Assembly (NCBI GenBank): GCA_027943335.1
Contig: BSBK01009263.1
Location: forward strand, 62,001 to 126,000
Direction: 5' to 3'
Length of the DNA stretch: 64,000 bases
Source: Chamaecyparis obtusa
Taxonomy: Eukaryota > Streptophyta > Pinopsida > Cupressales > Cupressaceae
Made by a program: the position numbers and the translations under genes. The first letter of the stretch is position 1; every line of letters starts with the position of its first letter. The notes beneath the pieces were generated by a model. That model did no database searches, was not told the DNA's origin, and saw only the letters and a list, made by a program, of their open reading frames with translations. Shown piece after piece: positions 24,654 to 36,670 of this stretch.

Positions 24654-27600
24654 CTCAAACTATTTAGAGGCCTAATTGTCCTATTTAGTAGCTCTACAAT
24701 GAAGTAAAATTAACTTATCTCTACAACTTCCTAAATGACTAACCAAAAAAATCACTATTTTGAACACCCTTTTCTTATTACATTGGCATATCAAAAGATT
24801 AGGTATGATTTTTTTGGAGCATGTACTGCTTCTCACACCATGTGACCCCAAAAATATATAAAAATGACCAATTTAACAAAACAACCTTGTTTTTCTTGTA
24901 CTCCCAAGATCCCAAACCTTTAACAGTGTTTGATAATGACTCCAAATTCTTAAATATAAAAGGAATTGCACTCAATGTCCCTTCAACATCAAAAGCCCCA
25001 AATTGGTGTCCCCAAACCCTTATTTCTAGGGCTTTCTAAATCTAGACCTTCCCAAAACTTCTAGACTCATTTGGTGATTGAATTTCCTTGTATTTAACAT
25101 CATAAGACTCCTAAAATCATAAAATTTCCTTTCTCTTCAACCCAATCTCTCACTGCTATAGCATACCCACACATTTCAATGATTTTCACTACTCCAAGCA
25201 TTGGTGATCACCACATCTCCAAAATTTATACAAATTTCCACATTAGATTACTATGATACATGTTATATTATCATCTTCCCATGAATTTAATGCCTTAGGA
25301 GTTCATGGGATGAATATTTATCATGAAGAAATTAGAATAACAAAGACAATATGTTGACTGTGACTATTAAAGATAGAGAACGTAAGCAACAGAGATTTTA
25401 ATGGATATTTAAGGCATCAACAAGTCTTTTACAATGGATTAGATCCTTTCTATTGTACATTGTAACTTATCTCCAATCAAACAAATAATAAATAGCACAA
25501 AACAAACTCAAATATTGCAGAAAACTGCATTTTTATTAATTATCTATTACAGTCCATACAACTCCAGACATCTCTGCCTTAACCAAACTTCTTTCATGTA
25601 TTTTTAATTCTATTAGAACTTCATCAAATAGATTTGGTTGGTTATATGGATTAAAAATGGTTAAGGATCCCATAAATGGGATTTCCCTCTAAAAGACCAT
25701 ATAGTCGTTACTTGTCTAAATTTGAATATTTAAACATTGAAAATGAACTTAAAAAATTATTAAACTTGAAATTAAAAACTCCTAAGGTTCTTAAACACCT
25801 GGAGACTTATTCCAAACCCTATTAAACTCCTAGACAACTATTTGATTCCCTTGGACACTAATGGTCCATTTACAATCAATTTAGGCCTTTAGGCCATTTA
25901 AACAATCCTTACATTGAAATGTCATTTCATGACATTAAAAGACATTATAGGCTTTAATATGTTGTAGTTGATGCTTAAAGGTTCCTTCTATATCTTCCAT
26001 GCCCTCTAGTTCTCATCGAACACCTTCAAGGCCTTCATTTTTTCATTGGATGTCTTCATGGCTTGACTCATTGTCCTTGGTGCCCCTGCACCATACAATA
26101 ACCTCTCTTTTTTCTATGAGATTCAAATTTGTTTGAATTTGACATGCCAATATCGCTTGATGCCAAAACTTGTTGTGAGGGCCAGTTGAAAGTTGCACCA
26201 TTGGGTTTCTTCCAAACCGTTCATCTTGGAACTAAATGGTCTATGCCATTAGCTCCGGTTGGGTGGGTAAACATTAGTGAAAACTCCATTTTGACCACTG
26301 AGTCACTAGAACATTAGTAAACATGTTGGACCAAAGTGTCCCCAAGGTGCACTAAGCACAATTAGGGAACAATATTTTGAGGCTCATATCTCAGACCCCA
26401 TGAGAGGTATTGGAAAATCGTGAGATGATAGAAGACCATGTTTTTGAGGCCTACAATAACCTCTCTCCATTCTGGGAGATTTGAATTTTTTTTAATTTGA
26501 CATGGCAGTCTCGCTTGATACCAAAACTTGCAGTGAGGGTCAGTTGAAAGTTGCACCACTAGGTTTCTTCCAAACTATCTGTCCTGGCCTCAAACAGTCT
26601 ATTCCATTAGCTCTATTTGGGTAGGTAAATGTTAGTGACAACCCCATTTTAACCACTAAGTCACTAGAACATTTGTGACCATGCCGGACCAAAGTGTCCC
26701 TAAGGTGCACTAAGCAAGATTGGGCAGTGATCTTTCATGGCTCGTATCTTAGACCCTTTGAGAGGTATCAGTCAACCATGAGATGGTATATGACCATGTT
26801 TATGAGGCCTACAATAACCTCTCACCATTTTGGGAGATTTAAATTTGTTTGAATTTGGCATGCCAGTCTCACTTGATGCCAAAACTTGCAGTAAGGGTCA
26901 GTTGAAAGTTGCACCACGGGGTTTATTCCAAACCGTTTGTCATGGCATTGAATGGTCTATGCCATTAGCTCTGATTGGATGGGTAAACACTAGTGACAAC
27001 CTCATTTTGACCACTAAGTCACTAGAATGTTTGTGACCATGGTGGACCAAAGTGTCCCCAAGGTGCACTAAGCACAATTGGGCAACAATCTTTTGAGGCT
27101 CGTATCTAGGACCCTGTAAGAGCTATTGGTGGACTATGAGATGCTACAAGACCATGTTATTGAGGCTTACAATAAACTCTCTCAGTTTGGAAGATTCAAA
27201 TTTGTATTAATTTCACATGCCAATCTTGTTTGATGTCAAAACTTGCAGTGAGAGTTAGTTGAAAGTTGCACCACTGGGTTTTTTTTCAAACCATTCGTCT
27301 TGGCACCGAATGGACTGTGCCATTACCTTTGGTTGGGAAAGTAAATGCTATTGACAACACCATTTCTACCACTAAGTCACTAGAAAATTCATGACCATGT
27401 CAGACCAAAGTGTCCCTAATGTGCACTAAGGATGATTGGGAAGTGATCTTTTGAGGCTCATCTATCGGACCCCATGAGAGGTATCGATGAACCATGAGAT
27501 GGTACAAGACCCTATTTCTAAGGCCTACAATAACCTCTCTCCATTTTGGGATATTCAAATTTGTTTGAATTTGGCACACTAGTCTCTCTTGATGCAAAAA

Positions 27601-28014
27601 CTTGTAGTGAGGGTGTGTTGAAAGTTGCACCACCAAGTTTCTTCCAAACCATTCATCCTAGCACTGAATGGTCTGTGCCATTAGCTCTCGTTGGGTAGGT
27701 AAATGCTAGTGACAAACTTGTTTAGAACATGAATTCAGTAGAATGTCCACGAACATGCCAGACCAAAGTGTTCCCAAGGTCCACTAAGCACCATTGCATA
27801 TGTTGGTGAGCATTATGGTGTATCAAGAGGAAAAGTGAGAACATTCCTAGGGTAAAACTACCCAACCAAATGTGATAGAAGAGGGTATGTGTAGGACATG
27901 GTATGCCAAAAAGTGGCGATGTGAAAAAAACTTATTTTCACTCATCCAAAAGAACACAAATAGATTTGTTGACTTTTTAGTAGGCATGGGTGTCAGTACA
28001 CCTGGCCAAACCAA

Positions 28015-28165
28015 AAGCCAAACCTAAGGGCATTATCAGATATCTGATAATATCAAATATCTGATATTTGCCAGTGATTATAAATCACTATACCTAGCCG
28101 CGTTCAACATTTTTTCATTGCAAAAATGTTAAACGCAGCTAGGTTTCAGATATCCAGTCTCAAAT
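28015..28165 (+). promoter_or_regulatory. Subterminal GATATC repeats and conserved hairpin of element A
   Basis: Reiterated motif (atcagatatctgataatatc, then aaatatctgatatt) at about 28030-28075, followed by an imperfect 21 bp inverted repeat around a short loop (arms ctagccgcgttcaac.. and ..gttaaacgcagctag, 28096-28144) and a further cagatatcc. B has the same arrangement at 51300-51470 with compensated arm changes. Confidence 0.7.
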
Positions 28166-28350
28166 CCCCTATTCAATTTTGCCTAAATCACCCAGGTAAG
28201 TGCAGCTTCCATTTTTTAATGTTTTTATTGTTTTTTATTGTTTTTAAATAGAAATATATAGTTTTTTATATAAAAATTAGGGTAGCAATGAGTTTTTGTA
28301 TAGTTTTTTAAAATTCATTTAATTGTCTATTTTTTTAATTGTTACTAGAC

Positions 28351-29095
28351 ATGGAATTGGAAAACCCTCCTAATAATCCTACAAACAATTCAGATCCACC
28401 TCCCAATAGTCCCCCACCTCCAGAAGGTGTACCTATCACAAACCCTCACCAGTTAGAAAATCTAATAGGAGAGAAACTAAATGATCTTAGAGGGTTTCAA
28501 ACCACATATGCCAATATCCCCACATTGCTCCCCATGTTTATGATAGTGAACAAAATTATTGAAAACATGGAGAAACTTACACAACAACATAATGCTACAC
28601 TTGTTTGACACGATTCTATGCACACCCAGTTTGATGATGGGCTTGATTATGATCAAGTCATGAACCTAAATATAACAAAACATGACATAGCTAATCTTTT
28701 TGTGGATCCTAAAATTGGTCTAAAAGTAGACCCTAAAAAACCAATTTGTTGAATAAATGGTGCACAAATAGTGCAATACATGACAACTTTTGGGACCGTT
28801 GCTAGATGGTTTTTGATAGACCACCTCATAATAATTTGGATGTCCCATTTTATTTCATTAGAAAATTGTATGCTGAATTTGTGCTTGGTCACAAGGTGAA
28901 TTATTGGAGTCTGAGACTGAACCAGGGTGTAGGTTTAGGCACTCCACAAGACAGGGCATCTTCAAAATGGGTGAAATCCCTCACATATGTCCCCCCTCCC
29001 AAGATTTTGCTACCTCCCATAGTGCAGCCTCTAGACATTATTGACGAGGCCACCTCACATACTATTCGAGCCATTCACACCTTGACTAATCTTAT
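28351..29095 (+). pseudogene. 5' part of the TIR-family gene (unknown protein), truncated
   Basis: The ATG at 28351 (ATGGAATTGG) is preferred over the one at 28339 because B conserves 'agacATGGA' right after a leader intron (donor GTAAGT at about 28196, acceptor before ACATGG). The amino end is Pro/Asn-rich (MELENPPNNPTNNSDPPP), followed by a segment shared with B: GVPITNPHQLENLIGE, NKIIENMEKLTQQHN, then GLDYDQVMNLNITKHDI and VDPKIGLKVDPKK, FDRPPHNNLDVPFYFIRKLY, GVGLGTPQD and YVPPP. A TGA at 28606-28608, a TGA near 28750 and a frameshift break it. Similarity to B stops at about 29095. I recognise no domain; transposase or accessory protein are both possible. Confidence 0.6.
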
Positions 29096-29097
29096 TC

Positions 29098-29190
29098 TTT
29101 CTCACTCTCACTCTCCTCTCTCCTCTCTTTCTCTCCTCTCTCCTCTCTCTCTCTCACCTAGAGAGAGAGAGAGGAGAGAGAGAGAGAGAC
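29098..29190. repeat. CT tract facing an AG tract (microsatellite hairpin)
   Basis: A CT-rich run (about 29098-29157) meets an AG-rich run (29160-29190) through 'cacctagag', so the two arms are complementary. It marks the edge of the satellite array; similar CT-rich sequence (tctctctttgtctctcac) follows the array at 34086. Confidence 0.9.
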
Positions 29191-32100
29191 CCTTTAAGAT
29201 AGACTTGAGGGTTCTAATGTGTCAAATGGGGTCATGAGGACTTCCTAGGGGTCCTAACATGTAATAAGGCACACTAGGACCCCTAGGAAGTCCTCATGAC
29301 CCCTTTCAACATATTTGAATGCTCAAGTGTGCTCTAAGGGGTCGTAGGACCCCTTAGGACACACTTGAGGGTTCTAATGTGTCGAATGGGGTCATCAGGA
29401 CTTCTTAGGGGTCCTAACACATGATAAGGGGTACTAGGACCCCTAGGAAGTCCTCATGACCCCTTTTGACACATTTGAATGCTCAAGTGTGTCCTAAGGT
29501 GTCCTAGAACAACCTATGAAACACTTGAGGGTTCTAATGTGTTGAATGGGGTCATGAGGACTTCCTAGGTGTCCTGACATGTGATAAGATGTACTAGGAC
29601 CCCTAGGAAGTCCTTATGACCCATTTTGACACATTAGAATGATCAAGTGTGTTCTAAAGAGTCATAGGAACCCTTAGGACACACTTGAGCATTCAAATAT
29701 GTCGAATGGGGTCATGGGGTCTTCCTAGGGGTCCTAACACTTGATAAGGCATACTAGAACCCCTAGGAAGTCCTCATGACCCCTTTTGACACATTAGAAT
29801 GCTGAAGTGTGTTCTAAAGAGTTGTAGGACCCTTTAGGACATACTTGAGCATTCAAATGTGTTGAGTAGGGTCATGGAGACTTCCTAGGGGTCCTAACAG
29901 GTGATAAGGCATACTAGGACCCCTAGGAAGTCATCATGACCCCTTTCAACACATTTGAATGATCAAGTGTGTCCTAAGGGGTCGTAGGACCCCTTAAGAC
30001 ACACTTGAGGGTTCTAATCTGTCAAATGGGGTCATGAGGACTTCCTAGGGGTCTTAACACATGATAAGGTGTACTAGGACCCCTAGGAAGTCCTCATGAC
30101 CCCTTTCAACACATTGGAATGCTCAAGTGTGTTATGAAGAGTTGTAGGACCCCTTAGGACACACTTGAGCATTCAAATGTGTCAAATGGGGTCATGGGGA
30201 ATTCCTAGGGGTCCTAACGTTGGATAAGGCATACTAGGACCCCTAGGAAGTCCTCATGACCCCTTTCAACACATTTGAATGCCCAAGTGTCTCCTAAGGG
30301 GTTGTAGGACCCCTTAGGACAAACCTGAGGGTTCTAATGTGTTGAATAGTGTTAGGAGTTCTTCCTAGGGGTCCTAACACGTGATAAGGCATACTAGGAC
30401 AACTAGGAAGTCCTCATGACCCCTTTCGAAACATTAGAATGCTCAAGTGTGTTCTAAGGGGTCATAGGACCCCTTAGGACACACTTGAGCATTCTAATGT
30501 GTCGAATGGGTTCATGGAGACTTCCTAGAGGGCCTAACACATGATAACATGTACTAGGACCTATAGGAAGTTGTCATGACCCCTTTCAACACATTTGAAT
30601 GCTCAAGTGTGTTCTAAAGAGTCATAGGACCCCTTAGGACACACTTGAGCATTCTAATGTGTTGAAAGGGGTCATGGGGATTTCCTAGGGGTCCTAATGC
30701 ATGATAAAGCATACTAGGACCCCTAGGAAGTCGTCATTACCCTTTTCGACACATTTGAATGCTCTAGTGTATTCTAAAGAGTCGTAGAACCCCTTAGGAT
30801 ACACTTGAGCATTCTAATTATTCAAAAGGGGTCATGGGGACTTCCTAGGGGTCCTAACATGTGATAAATCATAATAGGACCCCTAGGAAGTTGTCATGAC
30901 CCCTTTCAACACATTGGAATGCTCAAGTGTGTTCTAAAGAGTCGTAGGACCCCTTAGGACACAGTTGAGAATTCTAATGTGTCGTAAGGGGTCACAAGGA
31001 CTTCCTACGGGTCCTAACGCATGATAAGGTATACTAGGACCCCTAGGAAGTCATCCTGACACCTTTCAAAAAATTGGAATGCTCAAGTGTGTCCTAAGGG
31101 GACGTAGGACCCCTTAGGAAAAACTTGAGGGTTCTAATGTGTCAAATGGGGTCAAGAGGACTTCCTAGGAGTCCTAACACATGATAGAGCATACTAGGAC
31201 CCCTTGAAAGTCCTCATGACCCCTTTCAACACATTTGAATGCTCATATGTGTCCTAAAGTGTCATAGGACCCCTTAAAACATACTTGAGGGTTCTAATTT
31301 GTCAAATGGGGTCATGAGGACTTCCTAGGGGTCCTAACACGTGATAAGGCATACTAGGACCCCTAGGAAGTTATCATGAACCCTTTTGATAGATCTGAAT
31401 ACTCAAGTGCATTCTAAATAGTCCTAGGACCCCTTAGGACACACTTGAGCATTCAAATGTTTCGAATAGGGTCATGGGGACTACATAGGAGTCCTAACAC
31501 ATGATAAGATGTACTACAACCCCTAGGAATTCCTCATGACCCCTTTCAACACATTGGAATGCTCAAGTGTGTCCTAAGGTGTCATAGGACCCCTTAGGAC
31601 ACACTTGAAGGTTCTAATGTGTCGAATGGGATCATGATGACTTCCTAGGGGTCCTAACGTGTGATAAGGCATAATAGGACCCCTAGGAAGTCCTCATGAC
31701 CCCTTTCAACACATTTGAATGCTCAAGTGTATCCTAAAGAGTCGTAGGACCCCTTAGGACACACTTGAAGGTTCTGATGTGTCGAATGGGGTCATGAGGA
31801 CTTCCCAGAGGTCCTAATGTGTGATAAGGCATACTAGGACCCCTAGGAAGTCATCATGACCCTTTCGACACATTTGAATTCTCAAGTGTGTTCTAAAGAG
31901 TCCTAGGACCCCTTACGACACACTTGAGTGTTCAAATGTGTTGAATGGGATCATAGGGCTTCCTAGGGGTCCTAACGCATAATAAGGTGTACTAGGACCC
32001 CTAGGAAGTCCTCATGACCCCTTTTGACACATTGGAATGCTCAAGTGTTTCCTATGGGGATGTAGGACTCCTTAGGACACACTTGAGGGTTTGAATATGT

Positions 32101-34086
32101 TGAATTGGGTCATGATGACTTCCTAGGGATCCTAATGCATGACAAGATGTACTAGGACCTGTAGGAAGTCCTGATGACCCCTTTTGACACATTTCAATGC
32201 TCAAGTGTGTCCTAAAGAGTTGTAGGAACCCTTAGGACACACTTGAGGGTTCTAATGTGTTGAATGGGATGATGAGGACTTCCTAGTGGTCCTAGCATGT
32301 GATAAGCTATACTAGGTCCCCTAAGAAGTCATCATGACCCCTTTTGACACATTTGAATGCTCAAGTGTGTTCTAAAGTGTTGTAGGACCCCTTTGGACCC
32401 TCTTGGGGGTTCTAATGTGTTGAATGGGGTCATGAGGACTTCCTAGGAGTCCTAACACGTGATAAGGCATAGTAGGACCCCTAGGAAGTCCTCATGACCT
32501 CTTTCGACACATTTGAATGCTCAAGTGTGTTCTAAAGAGTTGTAGGACCCCTTAGGACACAATTGAGGGTTCTAATGTGTTGAATGGGGTCATGAATACT
32601 TCCTAGGGTTGCTAATGTGTGATAAGGTGTACTAGGACCCGAGGAAGTCCTCATGACCCCTTTCGACATATTCGAATATCAAGTGTGTCCTAAGGGGTTG
32701 TAGGACCCCTTAGGACACACTTGAGAGTTCTAATGTGTTGAGTGAGGTCATGAAGACTTCCTAGGGATCCTAACACATGGTAAGGTGTACTAGAACCCCT
32801 ATGAAGTGCTCATGACTTCTTTTGACACATTTAAATGCTCATACATTCTAAAGAGTCGTAGGATCCCTTAGGACACACTTGAGAGTTCAAATGTGTCGAA
32901 TGGGGTCATGGGGACTTCCTAGGAGTTATAACATGTGACAAAACATACTAGGACTACTAGGAAGTCCTCATGACCCCTTTCGACACATTGGAATGCTCAA
33001 GTGTGTCCTAAGGGGTCATAGGACCCCATAAGAAACACTTGAGGGTTGTAATGTGTCAAATGTGGTCATGAGGACTTCCTAGGGTTCCTAACATGTGATA
33101 AGGTGTACTAGGACCCCTAGGCAGTCCTCATGACCCCTTTCAACACATTTTAATGCTCAAATGTGTTCTAAAGAGTCATAGGACCCCTTAGGACACACTT
33201 GAGCATTCAAATGTGTCGAATGGGGTCATGGGGACTTCCTAGGGGTCCTATTGCGTGATAAGGCATACTAGGACCCCTAGGAAGTCCTCATAACCCCTTT
33301 TGACACATTTGAATGCTCAAGTGTGTCCTAAGAGGTTGTAGGACCCCTTAGGTCACACTTGAGGGTTCTAATGTGTCAAATGGGGTCATGAGGACTTTTT
33401 AGGGGTCCTAAGACATGATAAGGTGTATTAGAACCCCTAGGAAGTCCTCATGACCCCTTTCGACACATTTGAATGCTCAAGTGTGTCCTAAGGTGTTGTA
33501 GGACCCATTAAGACACACTTGAGTGTTCTAATCTGTGGAATGGGGCCATCAAGACTTACTAGGGGTCGTAAAGTGTGATAAGGCATACTAGGACCCCTAG
33601 GAAGTCCTCATCACCCCTTTTGACACATTTGAATGCTCAAGCGTGTCCTATGACTCTTTAGGAAACACTTGAGTATTCAAATGTGGTGAAAGGGGTCATG
33701 AGGACTTCTTATTGGTCCTAGTATGCCTTATCATGCGTTAAGACCCCTAGGATGTCCTCATGACCCCTTTCGACACATTAGAACCATCAAGTGTGTCATA
33801 AGGGGTCCTATGACCCCTTGGGACACACTTGAGCATTCAAATGTGTCAAAAGGGGTCATGAGGACTACCTAGGGTTCCTAATGCATGATAAGGGGTACTA
33901 GGACACCTAGGAAGTCCCAATGACCCCTTCTGACACATTTGAATGCTTAAGTGTGTCCTAAGGGGTCCTACAACCCCTGAGGACACATTAGAGGGTTCTA
34001 ATGTGTTGAAAGGGGTCATGTGGACTTCCTAGGTGTCCTAGTAACCCTTATCACATGTTAGGACCCCTAGGAAGTCCTCATGACCT
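29188..34086. repeat. Palindromic satellite array, ~160 bp unit, about 30 copies
   Basis: 'tactaggacccctaggaag' recurs every 160 bp (for example 29271, 29431, 29591). Each unit is almost entirely self-complementary. Arms of about 53 bases (acacttgagSRttcWaatg...catgaggacttcctaggggtc and its inverse) surround a loop 'aacacgtgataaggcatact', and a second symmetry point lies at 'aaggggtcgtaggacccctta'. Both centres repeat along the array, so either strand could fold into a chain of long hairpins. No coding frame. The array lies wholly inside TIR element A and is absent at the matching place in B. Confidence 0.93.
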
Positions 34087-35579
34087 CTCTCTTTGTCTCT
34101 CACATCTAGAGCCTTCACCTCCTATTTTTAATGTATATTTAAAGGTTTCATATACCTTTTTGTGGACAATGTACCTTAAATATTCTTACATCAATTTTTA
34201 TGCCATTGTTAGTTTCTAGAATAGATGATGAGTGTACGGTGGTTCTTCAACTGTGTGAAATTTCTTTTCGAGAGTTAAAAAATTAGTTGATTGTATTCAA
34301 TCAAGGGGAAGTCCATTGACATCTACTTAAGTAGAGTCAGACTGCTAAAATTACAAGGAGTCTTTAGAAAAATCCCGTGTTGGATATTTTCAAGAGGATT
34401 TGGGCTGAAACTGTCTGTCCTCAAATCAACTGTGTAGGTATTTTTTCGAAATCATTTTGTATATCATTTATAATATAATACATACTAATATAAAAATTTA
34501 TATTATAATATTTATGCTATGCTATTATTATTTAATATTAATATTTAAAATGAAATTAATATTAACATAACAAAAATATAATTTAATATCAATCTTGAAT
34601 TAATATTAACATAAAAAGAATACAACATAATTTATAAGACAATTAATATTACTATTAAAAAAATACATTTTTTTTGAAACTTGAATTTGGGAAAAGAGGG
34701 TCAATTGAAATTTGAAAATAGGCGGGCTTTTTCAGATATCTGATTAGGCTTGGTATTTTCTTTGGCATTACCCAACATGGGTGGTCAATCCTTTAGCCGT
34801 GTTTCAGGAGATAGTTCTTGATATCGAGACTTTGACCATGTAGCTGACGACTATTTTTTCACTCGAAATTGATGAAATGAAAAGGGTTTCTTAAAGACAT
34901 TATCAGCTTTCCATCAATATAATTGCTGTCAAATTTTGAGTTCTATAAGTAATTATTACTTATTTTTCAATTGAGTTATCTTTAAAGTCATAACTGATAT
35001 ACTTATTGAAAAACAACTATAACTTTCAAACCATTTAACCTTTTTGAAATCTAAAACCTATGTCACATTCTATGCTTCAGCTACTATAAGAAAAAAAAAA
35101 GTTTTGAATTTGGTAAAATTTTGAATTAGTTAAGGTGGTCCGACACGAGAGTTTTTTAATTCTGAAAAAGTTGTTGCAGAAAATTCATAATTAATTATTT
35201 ATTTGACCAAAAATTACAAAAAAATATGCGTCACATCCGGGCATGAGTCTACTTATATGTAGAATCTTGGGAAAATATATCATCATTTGATTGTGATTAA
35301 GGTGGTCAGACATACACGTACTTTTTATCTTTTCCCTAAAATTTTTGTAGTACTGCATTGAAATCTAAAATTTTGAACAATTAGACAAAACAAAATTTGA
35401 ACAATGGCTAGTAGTTTAGAAACTACATTCAATTTCCTACAGATTCTAGTGTTACAAATTTTTCACATAAGGTTCATAAGATGTTGAACCTTTTATGTCA
35501 AGTTGACTAACCCTAATTTTCTGATTTTTCATTGCCACTTAAGGCCATAGTTTGGTATACGATGATCCTACACATATGC
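34087..35579 (+). repeat. 3' region of TIR element A
   Basis: About 0.5 kb of unassigned sequence (34087-34590), then the kilobase matching the 3' end of B in inverse orientation, with a GATATC-type repeat (cagatatctgattagg, near 34735). A weak open stretch near 34260-34440 has no recognisable motif. Confidence 0.65.
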
Positions 35580-35583
35580 AAGA

Positions 35584-36670
35584 ATCGGTTTGTGCCCACA
35601 ATGGACAGATGTTGCTGCTCCAAGGGAGATGGGGACATGACCATAAAGGGTCATTGGAAAGTGGAAAGAGACCAAGGATGATCATTTGAATGCATTGTGG
35701 AATGTGTCTGTGATTTGAAATGGAGTAAATTGATTGTCTATTGTCTTGTTATCACTTCCATGTCCTTATTGCATCATTTCATTAGCATTTGAAGGAAATT
35801 AATTAACTAGTGTCTTCTACAATAGTTTTTGGTTGCAGTGATATGCAAGATATATTGTGGTGGAGAGACCACAAACAATGGTAAATATTGATTGAAGGTG
35901 CATGAAATAGCACTAGTCATTGTTGTGAGCATATATTCCAATGTATGAGTATATTTTGTGATGGATCAATGCTATTGATGTCCATAGGGATGTGTTAGAT
36001 CCATTGGGGGGATCTAGAGAGATTTGCAAGAGTCTTTTTGAACAAGCCTTGGCCTACAGACCCTAGAAAGGAGGGTTTGGTACCTAGAATGATAGGTCAT
36101 TGTTTTCTCAATAATAGTTTGACAAAATATTGATGTATAAGCATAATTCCATGAATGTTCTTACTGATTCTCATGGAATGATGTGTCTTTGACATGTATA
36201 ATAGAGTTCTAACCTGATACAATTTATAAGAGTTGATTTGACAAGGTGATCACCAGATTTGTGAAGTGAACTCTAAAGGATCTGCTTGGCTGAGAGCATC
36301 AGATACACATGAATACAATGTATCACATAAATTTTGAATTCACTTCAATGATGAATTACACATGTGACCACATGTATCACATTAAGTGTACACATAAATT
36401 TTCTTAAGTCATGAAGCATACATGTAGCACATAGATTATAAAGAATACACATGAATTCACTTAAGTCATGAACACAACCTATACACATGAATTTAGGTTA
36501 TGAAGAATGTACTTGAATATACATGAATATACTTAAGGCATCAATCGTACACATTAGTAAATACACACAAGCATATTTACATACTAACATTGAATAAATG
36601 AACACACAATTAATAAATTGTATTGAATATCAAGTTTCATATATATCAAAATGAACAATAATTCTGTACA
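35584..36670 (-). other. Element B sequence downstream of its gene; degenerate short repeats
   Basis: No coding region. Between about 36300 and 36560 a phrase of the type 'acacatgaattcacttaagtcatgaa' recurs in degenerate form (near 36300, 36395, 36450, 36485, 36525). By position this is the 3' untranslated side of the B gene, interrupted at 35584 by element A. Confidence 0.5.

Larger units (their letters stand above)
20595..26093 (-). mobile_element. Probable solo LTR (~1.64 kb) inserted in the 357 bp array and itself interrupted
   Basis: Begins TGATTTATAGG and ends GCACCA, flanked by TACAA on both sides (20590-20594 and 26094-26098); the flanks rejoin to the array unit (gaggcctacaataacctctc). 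Without the inner gypsy (20801-24653 plus one CTCAA) it is about 1.64 kb with no coding region, as expected of a solo LTR. Read on the minus strand it begins TGGTGCAGGGGCACC, like the inner element's LTR start TGATGCAGGAGCATC, which suggests a related family and the minus orientation. A small non-coding TE with TG/CA ends is the alternative. Confidence 0.65.
20136..27805. repeat. Tandem array of ~357 bp units (about six), split by a nested retroelement
   Basis: The phrase 'tgatctttTgaggctcatatc' recurs at about 20152, 20508, 26374, 26730, 27089 and 27448, a spacing of 356-362 bp once the insertion 20595-26098 is removed. Each unit also holds 'gatgccaaaacttgcagtgagg', 'aaagttgcaccac' and 'ccaaagtgtccccaaggtgcactaagca'. 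Short open frames of 60-78 codons recur in several units on both strands (for example minus 20341-20144, 26559-26362, 27636-27400). Unit length is not kept as a multiple of three, so I regard them as repeats rather than genes. The array lies within TIR element B. Confidence 0.9.
27883..35579 (+). mobile_element. TIR element A: second copy of the unfamiliar TIR family, carrying a palindromic satellite
   Basis: Left end GGGTATGTGTAGGACATGG; right end is the inverse of GCATATGTGTAGGATCATCG (three bases decayed). Immediately flanked by AAGA at 27879-27882 and 35580-35583. The first 0.47 kb matches the 5' end of B, including a subterminal hairpin, a 5'-leader intron and the start codon. The last kilobase matches the 3' end of B. 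The gene is cut off after about 750 bp, where a CT/AG tract and a 4.9 kb satellite array take over, so this is a non-autonomous copy. It is inserted in B in the opposite orientation. Confidence 0.8.

Noticed and set aside
20144..27636. Recurrent 60-78 codon frames (for example 20341-20144, 26129-26317, 27636-27400) as a gene family
   Set aside because: They are copies of one tandem unit, appear on both strands, and unit length is not kept in multiples of three.
28806..29237. 143-codon frame running into the CT/AG tract and satellite as a complete protein
   Set aside because: Its first two thirds are a shifted continuation of the TIR-family gene; the last third is low-complexity tract translation (SLSLLSPLSL, RERERRERE).
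29188..34086. CRISPR-like array (regular repeats)
   Set aside because: No repeat/spacer alternation; the whole 160 bp unit repeats, and the context is eukaryotic.
17488..35579. A single 18 kb element with ~1 kb terminal inverted repeats (17488 and 35579 ends match)
   Set aside because: That pairing would cross, not nest, with the matching ends at 27883 and 51611. Pairing by gene orientation (5' type with 3' type) gives two properly nested elements, each with its own AAGA duplication.
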